DNA of 64,000 nucleotides from Gallionellaceae bacterium (lineage in GTDB: Bacteria > Pseudomonadota > Gammaproteobacteria > Burkholderiales > Gallionellaceae): NCBI GenBank assembly GCA_030823955.1, contig JAVBYO010000011.1, forward strand, positions 38,081 through 102,080, given 5' to 3'. Each line of letters begins with the position of its first letter. Within the stretch, counting starts at the first letter, position 1. Shown here piece after piece: positions 46,644-55,968 of the stretch. The notes under the pieces are model-generated. The model was not told the DNA's origin and did not search any database. It saw only the letters and a list, made by a program, of their open reading frames with translations. The position numbers were made by a program, and so were the translations under genes.

Positions 46644-46786
46644 CTTTCCTCCTCCCGTGTGACGCATACGACTTGCTGCGTGAGATGCTGCCTGAACAGA
46701 CATTCTTGCGGTCGTTTTTTAGTGACTGCATCCTCGCATAGTTCGCGTCCGTCCGCAATTTATGGCGCGCGGAGTCGGGCAGGAGG

Positions 46787-47809
46787 TCAGCCGGCGTTGC
46801 TGATCTGTACCAGTTGCGCCAGTTTGTGTTTGGCGGCGCCGGAGGCGAGGGTGGTCGCGGCGGTCTGTACCCCGTGCGCCAGCGTGTCGCTCAGTCCGGC
46901 GGTATAGATCGCCGCACCCGCGTTGAGCAGCACGATGTCGCGCGCGACACCGGGCTGGTTGTCCAGCACACCCAGCAGCATGGCTTTGGCCTCGGCGGTA
47001 TTGGAGACTTTGATGCTGTCCAGCGGCGCGCACTGCAAGCCGAATTCTTCCGGTGTGACAGTGTATTCGTTCACCTGCCCGTCTTTCAGTTCGGCCACAT
47101 TGCTTGCGCCGCTGATGGTGATCTCGTCCAAGCCGTCGCTACCGTTCACCACCAGCACGTGGCGGCTGCCCAGACGTTGCAACACGCGCGCCTGGATACC
47201 GACCAGATCGGGATGGAACACCCCCATCACCTGATTGTCCGCGCCCGCAGGGTTGGTCAGCGGCCCCAGCACATTGAACATCGTGCGTACGCCGAGTTCT
47301 TTGCGCACCGGCGCGGCATATTTCATCGCACCGTGGAAATTGGGCGCGAACATAAAACCGATGCCGATCTGGTCGATGCTGTGACCCACTTGCTCCGGTG
47401 TGAGGTTGAGGTTCACGCCCAGCGCTTCCAGTACATCCGCCGAGCCGCAGGTGGAAGACACCGAACGCCCGCCGTGTTTGGCCACACGCGCACCCGCCGC
47501 CGCAGCGACGAAAGCGCTGGCGGTGGAAATGTTGAAGGTGTGCGCCGCATCGCCGCCGGTGCCGCAGGTATCTACCAAGTGGTCGCGTTGCGTGACAGGC
47601 ACCTTGCTGGAAAACTCGCGCATCACAAACGCGGCGGCGGAGATCTCGCCTATGGTTTCTTTCTTCACACGCAGGCCGACCAGAATCGCCGCAATCATCG
47701 TCGGAGTCACTTCGCCGCCCATGATCTGGCGCATCAGCGACAGCATTTCGTCGTAAAAGATCTCGCGTTGTTCGATCAGGCGCACCAGTGCTTGTTGTGG
47801 GGTGATCAT
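46787..47809 (-). CDS. trpD: anthranilate phosphoribosyltransferase
   Basis: A 340-residue enzyme of tryptophan synthesis that joins PRPP to anthranilate. The conserved [27 protein letters not shown] (PRPP loop), KHGGRSVSS and the [21 protein letters not shown] segments are present. It overlaps trpG by ATGA. In most Betaproteobacteria trpC follows directly; here the next gene is a c-di-GMP protein, so trpC must lie elsewhere. Confidence 0.97.
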   Translation of the reverse strand: MITPQQALVRLIEQREIFYDEMLSLMRQIMGGEVTPTMIAAILVGLRVKKETIGEISAAAFVMREFSSKVPVTQRDHLVDTCGTGGDAAHTFNISTASAFVAAAAGARVAKHGGRSVSSTCGSADVLEALGVNLNLTPEQVGHSIDQIGIGFMFAPNFHGAMKYAAPVRKELGVRTMFNVLGPLTNPAGADNQVMGVFHPDLVGIQARVLQRLGSRHVLVVNGSDGLDEITISGASNVAELKDGQVNEYTVTPEEFGLQCAPLDSIKVSNTAEAKAMLLGVLDNQPGVARDIVLLNAGAAIYTAGLSDTLAHGVQTAATTLASGAAKHKLAQLVQISNAG

Positions 47810-48375
47810 GGCTTGCCCTCCAAAAAGTTTTTCAGCATGTCGTGCCCGTGTTCGGTGAGGATGGACTCGGGGTGGAATTGCACTCCATGCACCGCCAGTG
47901 TCTTGTGGCGCACACCCATGATCTCGCCGTCATCCGTCCACGCGGTGATCTCAAGGCAGTCTGGAATCGTCTTGCGTTCGATCACCAGCGAATGGTAACG
48001 CGTGGCGGTGAAGGGACTGGGCAGTCCGGTGAATACGCTGTTACTGTTGTGGTGGATGAGCGAGGTCTTGCCGTGCATCAGCGTCTTGGCGTGGATGATC
48101 TTGCCGCCAAAAGCCTGGCCTATACTCTGGTGGCCGAGGCACACACCGAGCAGCGGAATCTTGCCCGCGAAATGTTTGATCGCGGCGACCGAGATGCCCG
48201 CTTCGTTCGGCGTACAGGGGCCGGGAGAAACAACCAGGTGTTGCGGATTCAGTTTGGCGATCTGTTCCACGGTGATCTCGTCGTTGCGGTAGACCTGCAC
48301 CTCCGCGCCAAGCTCGGCGAAATACTGCACCAGGTTGTAGGTAAAGGAGTCGTAGTTGTCGATCATCAATAGCAT
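47806..48375 (-). CDS. trpG: anthranilate synthase glutamine amidotransferase component
   Basis: A 189-residue class I glutamine amidotransferase that supplies ammonia to TrpE; the same subunit may serve p-aminobenzoate synthesis. It has [35 protein letters not shown], the nucleophile in [15 protein letters not shown] and the C-terminal [16 protein letters not shown] ribosome site AAGGAG precedes it, 12 bases after trpE. Confidence 0.97.
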   Translation of the reverse strand: MLLMIDNYDSFTYNLVQYFAELGAEVQVYRNDEITVEQIAKLNPQHLVVSPGPCTPNEAGISVAAIKHFAGKIPLLGVCLGHQSIGQAFGGKIIHAKTLMHGKTSLIHHNSNSVFTGLPSPFTATRYHSLVIERKTIPDCLEITAWTDDGEIMGVRHKTLAVHGVQFHPESILTEHGHDMLKNFLEGKP

Positions 48376-48387
48376 GTTCGTTTCTCC

Positions 48388-49875
48388 TTAGCGATGCACT
48401 TTGGCATCCAGACCGTCCAGAACCATCTCTGCCGCGCGCAGCACAGCGCGCGCTTTGTTCTGCGTCTCCATCCATTCGCTGTCCGGCACCGAATCGGCCA
48501 CGATGCCCGCACCCGCTTGCACGTACAGCGTTTCGTTCTTCACCACGGCGGTACGCAGCGCGATGGCGACATCCATGTCGCCGTTGAAGGCGAGGTAGCC
48601 GACGGCACCCGCGTAGATACCGCGCTTGGAAGGTTCCAGTTCGTCGATGATCTCCATGGCGCGCACCTTGGCCGCACCGCTCACCGTGCCTGCGGGGAAG
48701 GTGGCTTTGAGCACATCCATCGCGCTCAGTCCTTCCTTTAGCTTCGCCTCGACGTTGGAGACGATGTGCATCACATGTGAATAACGCTCGATCACCATCT
48801 TGTCGGTGAGTTTCACCGTGCCGTTCTGCGCCACGCGACCGATGTCATTGCGGCCCAAGTCGATCAGCATCAGATGCTCGGCCAGCTCTTTCGGGTCGGC
48901 CAGCAGTTCCTCGGCGAGAGCGGCATCCTGTTGCGGCGACTTGCCGCGCGGGCGCGTTCCGGCGATGGGGCGCACGGTGACGGTGTCGCCTTCCACACGC
49001 GCGAGAATTTCCGGCGACGAGCCGACCACATGGTGGTCACCCATGTCGTAATAGAACATATACGGCGAGGGATTGATGCTGCGCAGGGCGCGATACAACG
49101 ATAGCGGTGATGCGGCGAACGGCTGCACCATGCGTTGAGCCAGCACCACCTGCATGATGTCGCCGTCGAAGATGTATTGTTTGGCGACATCCACCGCATG
49201 TTTGAACGCTTCCTCGCCGAATTCCGATTTCGCCTCGAAGCCGCGCAACTGCGGCGACTCGGGGATCTTCACCGGCTGGCGCAGGGCGCGTAACAAGGCA
49301 TCCAGCCGCTGCTTGGCTTGTGTATAGGCACCGGGCTGCGCCGGATCGGCGTACACGATGAAGGTGAGTTTGCCGGACAGATTGTCGATCACCGCGAGCT
49401 GTTCGGTCAGCATGAGCAGGATGTCCGGTGTGCCGATCACATCCTTCTTCACCGTCTTGGCCAGGCGCGGCTCGATATAACGCACCGTGTCGTAGCCGAA
49501 ATAACCGGCCAGCCCGCCGGTGAAACGCGGCAGACCGGACAAAGGCGCGACCTTGAACTGCGCCTGATAAGCTGCGATGTAGTCCAGCGGATCGGCCACC
49601 TCCTGCGTCGAATCGCCCGCAGGCGTGCTCAGGGTGACCTGTTTGCCGCGCACCGTGATACGAGTGTCGGCGGGCAGGCCGATGAAGGAATAACGCCCGA
49701 AACGCTCGCCGCCCTGCACCGATTCCAGCAGATAGGAAAAGGGCCTGTTGGCCAGCTTCAGATACAGCGACAACGGCGTGTCGAGATCGGCGAAAGTCTC
49801 GGTGACCAGCGGGATGCGGTTATAACCTTGCGCGGCAAGCGCGATAAATTCTTGTTCGGTGATGGGGGACAGCAT
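48388..49875 (-). CDS. trpE: anthranilate synthase component I
   Basis: A 495-residue chorismate-using enzyme that makes anthranilate with TrpG. It has the N-terminal LLES (feedback Trp-binding region [19 protein letters not shown]) and the C-terminal catalytic motifs [21 protein letters not shown] and [15 protein letters not shown] ([23 protein letters not shown]). It begins after AGAGAGG, which is also the right arm of a long-range inverted repeat with the trp leader. Regulation by leader translation is inferred from that arrangement. Confidence 0.97.
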   Translation of the reverse strand: MLSPITEQEFIALAAQGYNRIPLVTETFADLDTPLSLYLKLANRPFSYLLESVQGGERFGRYSFIGLPADTRITVRGKQVTLSTPAGDSTQEVADPLDYIAAYQAQFKVAPLSGLPRFTGGLAGYFGYDTVRYIEPRLAKTVKKDVIGTPDILLMLTEQLAVIDNLSGKLTFIVYADPAQPGAYTQAKQRLDALLRALRQPVKIPESPQLRGFEAKSEFGEEAFKHAVDVAKQYIFDGDIMQVVLAQRMVQPFAASPLSLYRALRSINPSPYMFYYDMGDHHVVGSSPEILARVEGDTVTVRPIAGTRPRGKSPQQDAALAEELLADPKELAEHLMLIDLGRNDIGRVAQNGTVKLTDKMVIERYSHVMHIVSNVEAKLKEGLSAMDVLKATFPAGTVSGAAKVRAMEIIDELEPSKRGIYAGAVGYLAFNGDMDVAIALRTAVVKNETLYVQAGAGIVADSVPDSEWMETQNKARAVLRAAEMVLDGLDAKVHR

Positions 49876-49878
49876 ACA

Positions 49879-49971
49879 GACCTCTCTAGATATTTTCGAT
49901 GGCAGCGGGCGGACGCGCGGTCCGGTGACGCGGGATCACCATCGCCAATAGTTTGTTGTCGCAGAGAGGTC
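49879..49971 (-). promoter_or_regulatory. structured trpE leader with SD-sequestering inverted repeat
   Basis: In the mRNA, GACCTCTCT (complement of 49963-49971, inside leader-peptide codons 5-7) is perfectly complementary to AGAGAGGTC (49879-49887), which contains the trpE Shine-Dalgarno. Between them are GGTGA/TCACC, CGGAC/GTCCG and CGATGG/CCATCG pairings; the first overlaps the Trp codons. No U-run follows any stem. This favours control of trpE translation (or Rho access) by leader translation rather than a standard attenuator terminator. Confidence 0.6.
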
Positions 49972-49983
49972 GTTATGTGTCAT
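49936..49983 (-). CDS. trpL: trp operon leader peptide with two Trp codons
   Basis: A 15-codon ORF reads MTHNDLSATTNYWRW and stop; TGG codons are at positions 13 and 15, directly before TGA. It lies in the 112-bp gph-trpE gap, on the same strand. It begins three bases after the gph stop, so reinitiation or coupling probably replaces its own weak ribosome site. Trp-rich ends of short ORFs just upstream of trpE are the hallmark of trp attenuation leaders. It is too short for usual ORF finding. Confidence 0.75.
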   Translation of the reverse strand: MTHNDLSATTNYWRW

Positions 49984-49986
49984 GGG

Positions 49987-50730
49987 TCAGATATGCCGGA
50001 TCAGTTTTAATGCGGCGGGCAGGTCGGGGATCACTGCATCCAGATCGAGGCCTTCCACCGGTTCGCCGTGATTATAACCATAAGGCACGCAGAAAACCGG
50101 GCAACCCGCAGCGCGGGCGGCTTGTGTGTCGCTGAGCGAATCGCCGATCAGCAGCAGCCGCTCGACAGGGACGCCGAAGAACTTCGCACTGTGCAGCAAC
50201 GGCAACGGGTGGGGTTTCTTCTCGGGCAGCGTGTCGCCCGCCAGCACGATGTCGAAATAATGCGCCAGACCGATGCCCCGCAGTAGCGGCGTGGTGTAAC
50301 GCTCCACCTTGTTGGTGATGCAGCCCAGACGGTAGCCTGCCGCTTTCATCGCATCCAGCCCGGCGATGACATTGGGGAACGGTTTACTGTCCAGCAGCAG
50401 CGCGGTGTAATGCTGCTCGAAGACGGGCAAGGCCCGGTCGAACAGTGTCGCATCCGGTTCGGCATACATATCGCCGGTGAGCGCACGCTTCACCAGCCAG
50501 TGGATGCCGTTGCCGATATAACTCATCAGTAACTCTTGCGATACCGCAGGTCGCCCCATGTCGCGCAACATACGGTTGGCAGACTCCGCCAGTTCCGGCG
50601 CGGTGTGCAGCAGCGTACCGTCGAGGTCGATGACGATGGCGCTTACGGGAAGGGGGAAGAGAGAAGGGGGAAGGGCTCCTCTTCTCCCTTCCCCCTTGAG
50701 TGCCGCAGGCACGGTCTCTTCTCCCTTCAC
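49987..50730 (-). CDS. gph: phosphoglycolate phosphatase
   Basis: A HAD-superfamily phosphatase of 247 residues that removes phosphoglycolate. Motif I is VIDLDGTLLHT, motif II is in YRLGCITNKVE, and motif III reads LLIGDSLSDTQAARAAG. The first ~30 residues (MKGEETVPAALKGEGRRGALPPSLFPLP) are not HAD sequence; they are translated from a GGGGGAAGGG/CCCTTCCCCC repeat. No ATG or TTG occurs between the repeat and the HAD core; GTG at 50730 (two bases after the rpe stop) or GTG at 50712 (with GGGAG eight bases before) must be used. Confidence 0.9.
   Translation of the reverse strand: MKGEETVPAALKGEGRRGALPPSLFPLPVSAIVIDLDGTLLHTAPELAESANRMLRDMGRPAVSQELLMSYIGNGIHWLVKRALTGDMYAEPDATLFDRALPVFEQHYTALLLDSKPFPNVIAGLDAMKAAGYRLGCITNKVERYTTPLLRGIGLAHYFDIVLAGDTLPEKKPHPLPLLHSAKFFGVPVERLLLIGDSLSDTQAARAAGCPVFCVPYGYNHGEPVEGLDLDAVIPDLPAALKLIRHI
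50664..50697. repeat. GGGGGAAGGG hairpin repeat within the gph 5' end
   Basis: AAGGGGGAAGGG (50664-50675) and CCCTTCCCCCTT (50686-50697) form a perfect 12-bp hairpin with a 10-nt loop. A second short hairpin GTGCC-GCA-GGCAC (50700-50712) and another GAAGGGAGAAGAG lie next to it, on the rpe side. The pattern looks like a dispersed intergenic repeat that inserted at the rpe-gph junction and became coding. Confidence 0.6.
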
Positions 50731-50732
50731 TG

Positions 50733-51422
50733 TTATGCCTTGACCTTGGCCAGTTCGGCGCGCAGTTCACCGATGATGGTGTTGTAGTGGTTCTTGTCCA
50801 TCGGGTTGTGCTTGCCGAACACCGCCGAGCCTGCCACGAAGGTATCCACGCCCGCTTCGGCCACTTCTTTGATGTTGGCCGGGCCTACACCACCGTCGAT
50901 CTCCAGGCGGCAGTTGTATTTGCCGGCGTCGATCATCTTGCGCACGGCACGAGCTTTATCCAACACATGGGGGATGAACTTCTGGCCGCCGAAACCGGGG
51001 TTCACCGACATCAACAGCACCATGTCCAGCTTGGGCAGCGTGTATTCCAGGATGTCCAGCGGGGTGGCGGGGTTGAACACCAGACCGGCTTTGCAGCCGC
51101 TTTCCTTGATCAGGGCGATGGTGCGGTCGATGTGCTCGGAAGCTTCCGGGTGGAAGGTGATGTAAGTCGCGCCCGCTTTGGCGAAATCGGGGATGATGCG
51201 GTCTACCGGCTTGACCATCAGATGTACGTCGATGGGGGCGGTCACACCGTGTTTGCGCAACGCTTCGCACACCAAAGGACCGATGGTCAGGTTGGGTACG
51301 TAGTGGTTGTCCATCACGTCGAAGTGCACGATGTCCGCGCCGGAAGCCAGCACGTTGTCCACTTCCTCGCCCAGCTTGGCGAAATTGGCGGAGAGTATCG
51401 AAGGAGCGATCTGGTAAGTCAT
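50733..51422 (-). CDS. rpe: ribulose-phosphate 3-epimerase
   Basis: A 229-residue TIM-barrel epimerase of the pentose phosphate and Calvin pathways. The sequence [65 protein letters not shown] and [12 protein letters not shown] contains the metal and catalytic residues. It is first of the rpe-gph-trpE-trpG-trpD unit. The neighbouring phosphoglycolate phosphatase would also fit a Calvin-cycle organism, but neither gene proves autotrophy. Confidence 0.97.
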   Translation of the reverse strand: MTYQIAPSILSANFAKLGEEVDNVLASGADIVHFDVMDNHYVPNLTIGPLVCEALRKHGVTAPIDVHLMVKPVDRIIPDFAKAGATYITFHPEASEHIDRTIALIKESGCKAGLVFNPATPLDILEYTLPKLDMVLLMSVNPGFGGQKFIPHVLDKARAVRKMIDAGKYNCRLEIDGGVGPANIKEVAEAGVDTFVAGSAVFGKHNPMDKNHYNTIIGELRAELAKVKA

Positions 51423-51531
51423 GGTTTGATCCTTAAGGGGTTTGAATTTTGGACGTGCATTCTAACTGAAACGGCACGCTGCACGACAGCGAAAGGTAAG
51501 GCAAACGGGAATGCACATACCGATCTGAAAT

Positions 51532-51608
51532 TGGTCGGAGTGAGAGGATTCGAACCTCCGACCCCTGCGTCCCGAACGCAGTGCTCTACCAGGCTGAGCC
51601 ACACTCCG
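51532..51608 (-). tRNA. tRNA-Pro (anticodon CGG), CCA encoded
   Basis: A 77-nt cloverleaf on the minus strand: acceptor CGGAGTG/CACTCCG, D-stem GCTC/GAGC, anticodon stem CTGCG/CGCAG around TTCGGGA (anticodon CGG), the T-loop TTCGAAT, discriminator A and genomic CCA. It lies between rpe and ispB. Confidence 0.96.
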
Positions 51609-51619
51609 AATTCTTTAAA

Positions 51620-52588
51620 CTAGGCCTGCCGCGAGGCGGCGAGCCGGGCCAATTCTAACAAAGATTCTTTATATTGAGTATCCGGGAAACCGGCGAGTTG
51701 CGCGCAGGCCAGCTCCGCCTCGCGCTGCGCCTGCTGTCTGGTGTAGTCCAGCGCCCCGGTCTGTTGCACGATCTGCAACACCTCGTCGAAACGGCCAATA
51801 TCGCCCTGCTCGATGGCGGCGCGGATCACCGCAGCCTGTTCCGCTGTGCCATGCTGCATGGCGTAGATCAGCGGCAGTGTCGGTTTGCCCTCGGCTAGAT
51901 CGTCGCCCAGATTCTTGCCGATCTCTTCCGCGTTGCCGGAATAATCCAGCACATCGTCCACCAACTGGAATGCCGTACCCAGATGCATGCCGTAACGCGC
52001 GGCGGCTTCTTCCAGGGCTTTGTCCTGTGCGGCGAGGATGGCACCCAGACGCATCGCCGCCTCGAACAGCTTCGCCGTCTTGCGATGGATCACGCGCAGA
52101 TAGTTGTCGGCATCCACATCGGCATCGTTGCAATTGAGCAACTGCAACACCTCGCCCTCGGCGATCAGATTGGTCGCATCCGCCAGCGTCTGCATGATGC
52201 GCATATCGTTCGCGTCCACCATCATCTGGAAAGCGCGCGAATACAAAAAGTCCCCCACCAGCACACTGGCGGCGTTGCCGAACAGCGCATTCGCCGTCTC
52301 GCGCCCTCGGCGCAGCTCGGACTCGTCCACCACATCGTCATGCAGCAGGGTGGCGGTATGGATGAATTCGACCACGGCGGCCAGCTCGTGATGGCGCGTA
52401 CCCTGATAAGCGAACGCGCGCGCCGACAGGATGACCAGTGCCGGACGCATGCGTTTGCCGCCGCTGTTGATGATGTATTCGCCGACCTGATTGACCAGCA
52501 CCACATCGGACTGCAAACGGGAGCGGATCACCTGATCCACAGCAGCCATATCCGCTGCGAGCAATTGGTTGAGATTGTCTAGAGACAC
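51620..52588 (-). CDS. ispB: polyprenyl diphosphate synthase (octaprenyl type)
   Basis: A 322-residue trans-isoprenyl diphosphate synthase that makes the ubiquinone side chain. The first Asp-rich motif is LLHDDVVDESELRRGR and the second is FQLVDDVLDYSG. The N-terminal LNQLLAADMAAVDQVIRSRLQSDVVLVNQVGEYII fits IspB. The chain length cannot be read by eye. It lies just upstream (in gene direction) of tRNA-Pro. Confidence 0.94.
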   Translation of the reverse strand: MSLDNLNQLLAADMAAVDQVIRSRLQSDVVLVNQVGEYIINSGGKRMRPALVILSARAFAYQGTRHHELAAVVEFIHTATLLHDDVVDESELRRGRETANALFGNAASVLVGDFLYSRAFQMMVDANDMRIMQTLADATNLIAEGEVLQLLNCNDADVDADNYLRVIHRKTAKLFEAAMRLGAILAAQDKALEEAAARYGMHLGTAFQLVDDVLDYSGNAEEIGKNLGDDLAEGKPTLPLIYAMQHGTAEQAAVIRAAIEQGDIGRFDEVLQIVQQTGALDYTRQQAQREAELACAQLAGFPDTQYKESLLELARLAASRQA

Positions 52589-52704
52589 TGCCAGTCCTGA
52601 AAAGTGTAGTGAAAAACCAAGGCGCGTTGACCGCGCTCTCTAAATAGAACGCCTATTGTCGCATAAACCCGTTATTCGGGATAACACCCCTGCACAGACC
52701 GTCT

Positions 52705-53973
52705 TTAAGATTGCCTGGATTCGGCGTTACGCCACACATACCAGCCGATGGCGACGCCCAGCACACTCAATGCCCCCACATAATGCGCCGGAGCCATCTT
52801 GTCCCAGGGCAACAGCAGGCTTACCAGCACCGGGGTCAGCCCGCCAAAGATCGCATACGCCACGTTGTAAGAGAACGACAGGCCGGAGAAGCGCACGGCG
52901 GCGGGAAAAGCCCGCACCGCCATGCCGGGGATCACCCCGATCACCCCGACGAAGAATCCGCACAGGGCATACAGCGCATTGATGTTCTGCGGTGCCACGG
53001 CCATCTGCTGGTAAAACAAGACCGAAGTCGTGCCCAGCATCACGCAGCCCAGCATCAGCACCCGCCCCGCGCCGAAACGATCCGCCGCCGCCCCGAAAGC
53101 GATACAGCCGATGCTCAGAAACACCGTTGCGATACTGTTGGCCTGCAACGCGACCGCAGCGGGGATGGCATACAACTTCTGCACCAGCGTCGGTGTCATC
53201 AGGATCATCACCACGATGGCCGCCGACAACAGCCAGGTCATCAGCATGGTGAGCACCACCGCCGGACGATGCTCGCGCACCACGCGGCGCAGCGGCAACT
53301 CGTTCGCCAGCTCCTGGCGGGCTTGCAGCTCCTTGAACACCGGCGTCTCATGCAGCCACTGGCGCAGCCACACCGCGAACAGACCGAACACCCCGCCGAG
53401 GATGAACGGCACACGCCAGCCGTCGGCCAGCACTTCCGCCGGGCTATACAGCGTGTTGATGGTCATCGCCACCAGCGAACCCAGCAAGATGCCGCCGGTC
53501 AGCCCCGCCGTGAGTGTGCCGCAGGCAAAACCCACATGGCGCGGCGGCACATGTTCCGACACGAACACCCACGCCCCCGGCACCTCGCCGCCGATGGCCG
53601 CACCCTGCATCACACGCAGGGCCAGCAACAACAGCGGAGCCCAGATGCCGATGCTCGCATAGGTCGGCAACAGACCGATCGCCAGTGTCGGCAAGGCCAT
53701 CAGCAGGATACTCAGCATGAACATGCGCTTGCGCCCCAGCAGGTCGCCGAAATGCGCCATCACGATGCCGCCCAGCGGGCGCGCCAGATAACCCGCCGCA
53801 AAGATGCCGAAAGTCTGCACCTGGCGCAGCCAGTCCGGCATGTCGGGCGGAAAGAACAGTTGCCCGATCACCACCGCAAAGAACACGAAGATGATGAAAT
53901 CGTAAAACTCCAGCGCCCCGCCGAGAGCGGCCAGCAGCAGGGTCTTGTAGTCTTGGCGGGTAAGCGCGCGCAT
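52705..53973 (-). CDS. MFS transporter, metabolite:H+ symporter (MHS) type
   Basis: A 422-residue inner-membrane protein with about twelve helices. The MHS signatures are ALEFYDFIIFVFFA in helix 1, ARPLGGIVMAHFGDLLGRKRMF in the helix 2-3 loop and LLALRVMQGAAIGGEVPGAWVFVSEH. The family imports osmolytes and organic acids (e.g. ProP, citrate, shikimate); substrate not assignable. A TTG at 53988 is possible but the ATG at 53973 is preferred. Monocistronic. Confidence 0.88.
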   Translation of the reverse strand: MRALTRQDYKTLLLAALGGALEFYDFIIFVFFAVVIGQLFFPPDMPDWLRQVQTFGIFAAGYLARPLGGIVMAHFGDLLGRKRMFMLSILLMALPTLAIGLLPTYASIGIWAPLLLLALRVMQGAAIGGEVPGAWVFVSEHVPPRHVGFACGTLTAGLTGGILLGSLVAMTINTLYSPAEVLADGWRVPFILGGVFGLFAVWLRQWLHETPVFKELQARQELANELPLRRVVREHRPAVVLTMLMTWLLSAAIVVMILMTPTLVQKLYAIPAAVALQANSIATVFLSIGCIAFGAAADRFGAGRVLMLGCVMLGTTSVLFYQQMAVAPQNINALYALCGFFVGVIGVIPGMAVRAFPAAVRFSGLSFSYNVAYAIFGGLTPVLVSLLLPWDKMAPAHYVGALSVLGVAIGWYVWRNAESRQS

Positions 53974-54158
53974 AAACGGTCTTTTCAAATTGGACGAGGC
54001 GGCGATTTTAATTCATTGCGCGGGTTAAGAATGGCGATTCAAAACTTTAAGGCCAAACGCCACATATCACCCACGAGGCAAAACAGATACTATTCAGCCC
54101 AGCAAAATGGTGACGCGGCAACCTGCCGCACATTGCAAAACACCCACGGGAGCACCAC

Positions 54159-54437
54159 ATGTCAAAGAAACGGTTCCATTGCCAAGCAGTCACCCATGCA
54201 GGCATCAAGAGCATCAGCATCACCGATGACACGAATCACTTCTGTCTTACCGTCGAAGACGCAAGCAACAGACTGAACCTCCTGAAAGAAGCCATCGCCA
54301 CCGGCAAATATCCCATTGCCATGGAGCTGGTGAATTCCTGCGCCAAGCTGATGACCGGCCCCACGGTAAAGTATTACGTCACCCAGCACGATGCCGAGAA
54401 GTTCGAGCATTCACTGGATAAGGCCTTGCATCATTGA
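54159..54437 (+). CDS. small conserved-looking hypothetical protein upstream of hsdM
   Basis: A 92-residue soluble protein with no signal peptide or membrane segment. It shows alternating charged and hydrophobic residues (SISITDDTNHFCLTVEDASNRLNLLKEAIATGKYPIAMELVNSCAKLMTG), likely an alpha/beta fold. I recognise no family. It starts after the modest site GGGAGCACC and lies 80 bp before hsdM on the same strand; whether it belongs to the restriction locus is not clear. Confidence 0.5.
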   Translation: MSKKRFHCQAVTHAGIKSISITDDTNHFCLTVEDASNRLNLLKEAIATGKYPIAMELVNSCAKLMTGPTVKYYVTQHDAEKFEHSLDKALHH

Positions 54438-54516
54438 AGGGGGGGCGCTTTGCCGTTTTCCTTAAGCGATCAGAAATCCGTTAGCATTCGTTCGGTTTTG
54501 CCGGAGAGAGAAATTA

Positions 54517-55968
54517 ATGTTTGAACAGGCTTTTAGAAATATCGACGACGTCCTGCGCAAAGAAGCAGGCTGCGCCAGCGAACTCGACTACACCGAACAA
54601 AGCTCCTGGCTCTTGTTCCTCAAATACCTCGATGCGCTGGAGCACAGCAAGGCCATGGAAGCCGAACTGGAAGGCAAGAAATACACTTGGCTGCTCGACA
54701 AACCCTACCGCTGGGAAACTTGGGCAGCACCCAAAGGCGCGGACGGCAAGATCGACCACAATGCCGCCATGACCGGTGACGACCTGCGCGACTTCGTCAA
54801 TTTGACGCTGTTCCCCTACCTGCATCGCTTCAAGGAAAAAGCCGACAACTCCAAAACGCTGGAATACAAAATCGGCGAAATCTTCGGCGAGATCAAAAAC
54901 AAGATCCAGAGCGGCTACAACCTGCGCGACATCATCGAGCACATCGACGAACTGCGCTTCGGCTCGCAGGCCGAGAAACACGAACTCTCGCACCTGTACG
55001 AAGCCAAGATCAAAAACATGGGCAACGCCGGGCGCAACGGCGGCGAGTACTACACCCCGCGCCCGCTCATTCGCGCCATGGTGCAAGTGGTCAACCCCAA
55101 AATTGGCGAAACCATCTACGACGGTGCCTGCGGCAGCGCGGGCTTCTTGTGCGAAGCGTTCGATTATTTGCGCCCGCTGGCGAAGAAGTCCGCCGATCTC
55201 AATACCCTGCAAGAAGCCACCTTCTACGGCATCGAGAAGAAAAGCCTCGCCTACGTCATCGCAATCATGAACATGATCCTGCACGGCATCGAAGCCCCCA
55301 ACATCGCCCACGCCAACACCTTGGCACTCAACCTCGCCGACGTGCAGGACAAAGACCGCTTCGACATCGTCCTCGCCAACCCGCCCTTCGGCGGCAAGGA
55401 ACGCAAGGAAGTGCAGCAAAACTTCCCCATCAAGACCGGCGAAACCGCCTTCCTGTTCTTGCAGCACTTCATCAAATTTTTGAAAGCGGGCGGACGCGGT
55501 GCAATCGTCATCAAAAACACCTTCTTGAGCAACACCGACAACGCCTCGGTGAGCCTGCGTAAACACCTGCTCGAAAGCTGCAACCTGCACACCGTGCTCG
55601 ATTGCCCCGGTGGCACGTTTCAAGGGGCGGGCGTGAAAACCGTGGTGCTGTTTTTTGAAAAGGGATCGCCGACACGCAAGGTCTGGTACTACCAGCTCGA
55701 TCCAGGCCGCAACATGGGCAAGACCAACCCGCTCAACGATGCCGACCTCGCTGAATTCATCGCATTGCAAAAAACCTGCGCCGACTCGCCCAAAAGCTGG
55801 AGCGTGGATGCGGCGAGCATAGCCCCCGACACCTACGACCTGTCGGTGAAGAACCCGAACGGCAATGAGACCGTGGTGCATCGCAGCCCGCAGGACATCA
55901 TGGGCGAGATTGCCGCGCTGGATGCGGAGAGTGCGGAAGTGCTGGGCAGTATCAGGGCGCTGCTATGA
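54517..55968 (+). CDS. hsdM: type I restriction-modification DNA methyltransferase subunit HsdM
   Basis: A 483-residue adenine-N6 methyltransferase. It has the HsdM N-terminal domain (FRNIDDVLRKEAGCASELDYTEQSSWLLFLKYLDALE), the GEYYTPRPLIRAMV entry, the SAM motif IYDGACGSAGFLCEAF and the catalytic LANPPFGG. It forms M2S with HsdS to methylate the host recognition site. It overlaps hsdS by ATGA; the ribosome site is GGAGAGAG. Confidence 0.96.
   Translation: MFEQAFRNIDDVLRKEAGCASELDYTEQSSWLLFLKYLDALEHSKAMEAELEGKKYTWLLDKPYRWETWAAPKGADGKIDHNAAMTGDDLRDFVNLTLFPYLHRFKEKADNSKTLEYKIGEIFGEIKNKIQSGYNLRDIIEHIDELRFGSQAEKHELSHLYEAKIKNMGNAGRNGGEYYTPRPLIRAMVQVVNPKIGETIYDGACGSAGFLCEAFDYLRPLAKKSADLNTLQEATFYGIEKKSLAYVIAIMNMILHGIEAPNIAHANTLALNLADVQDKDRFDIVLANPPFGGKERKEVQQNFPIKTGETAFLFLQHFIKFLKAGGRGAIVIKNTFLSNTDNASVSLRKHLLESCNLHTVLDCPGGTFQGAGVKTVVLFFEKGSPTRKVWYYQLDPGRNMGKTNPLNDADLAEFIALQKTCADSPKSWSVDAASIAPDTYDLSVKNPNGNETVVHRSPQDIMGEIAALDAESAEVLGSIRALL

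Noticed and set aside
45754..46758. 334-residue minus-strand frame overlapping the heme GGDEF-EAL gene
   Set aside because: Same-strand, out-of-frame shadow; Arg/Gly/Gln-rich with no domain.
52711..54276. 521-residue open frame on the plus strand opposite the MFS transporter
   Set aside because: It is His/Arg/Gln-rich, typical of an antisense shadow in GC-rich DNA, while the minus strand encodes a clear 12-helix transporter.
54514..55881. 455-residue minus-strand frame opposite hsdM
   Set aside because: Exact shadow of hsdM; no recognisable domain and a compositional bias of antisense translation.
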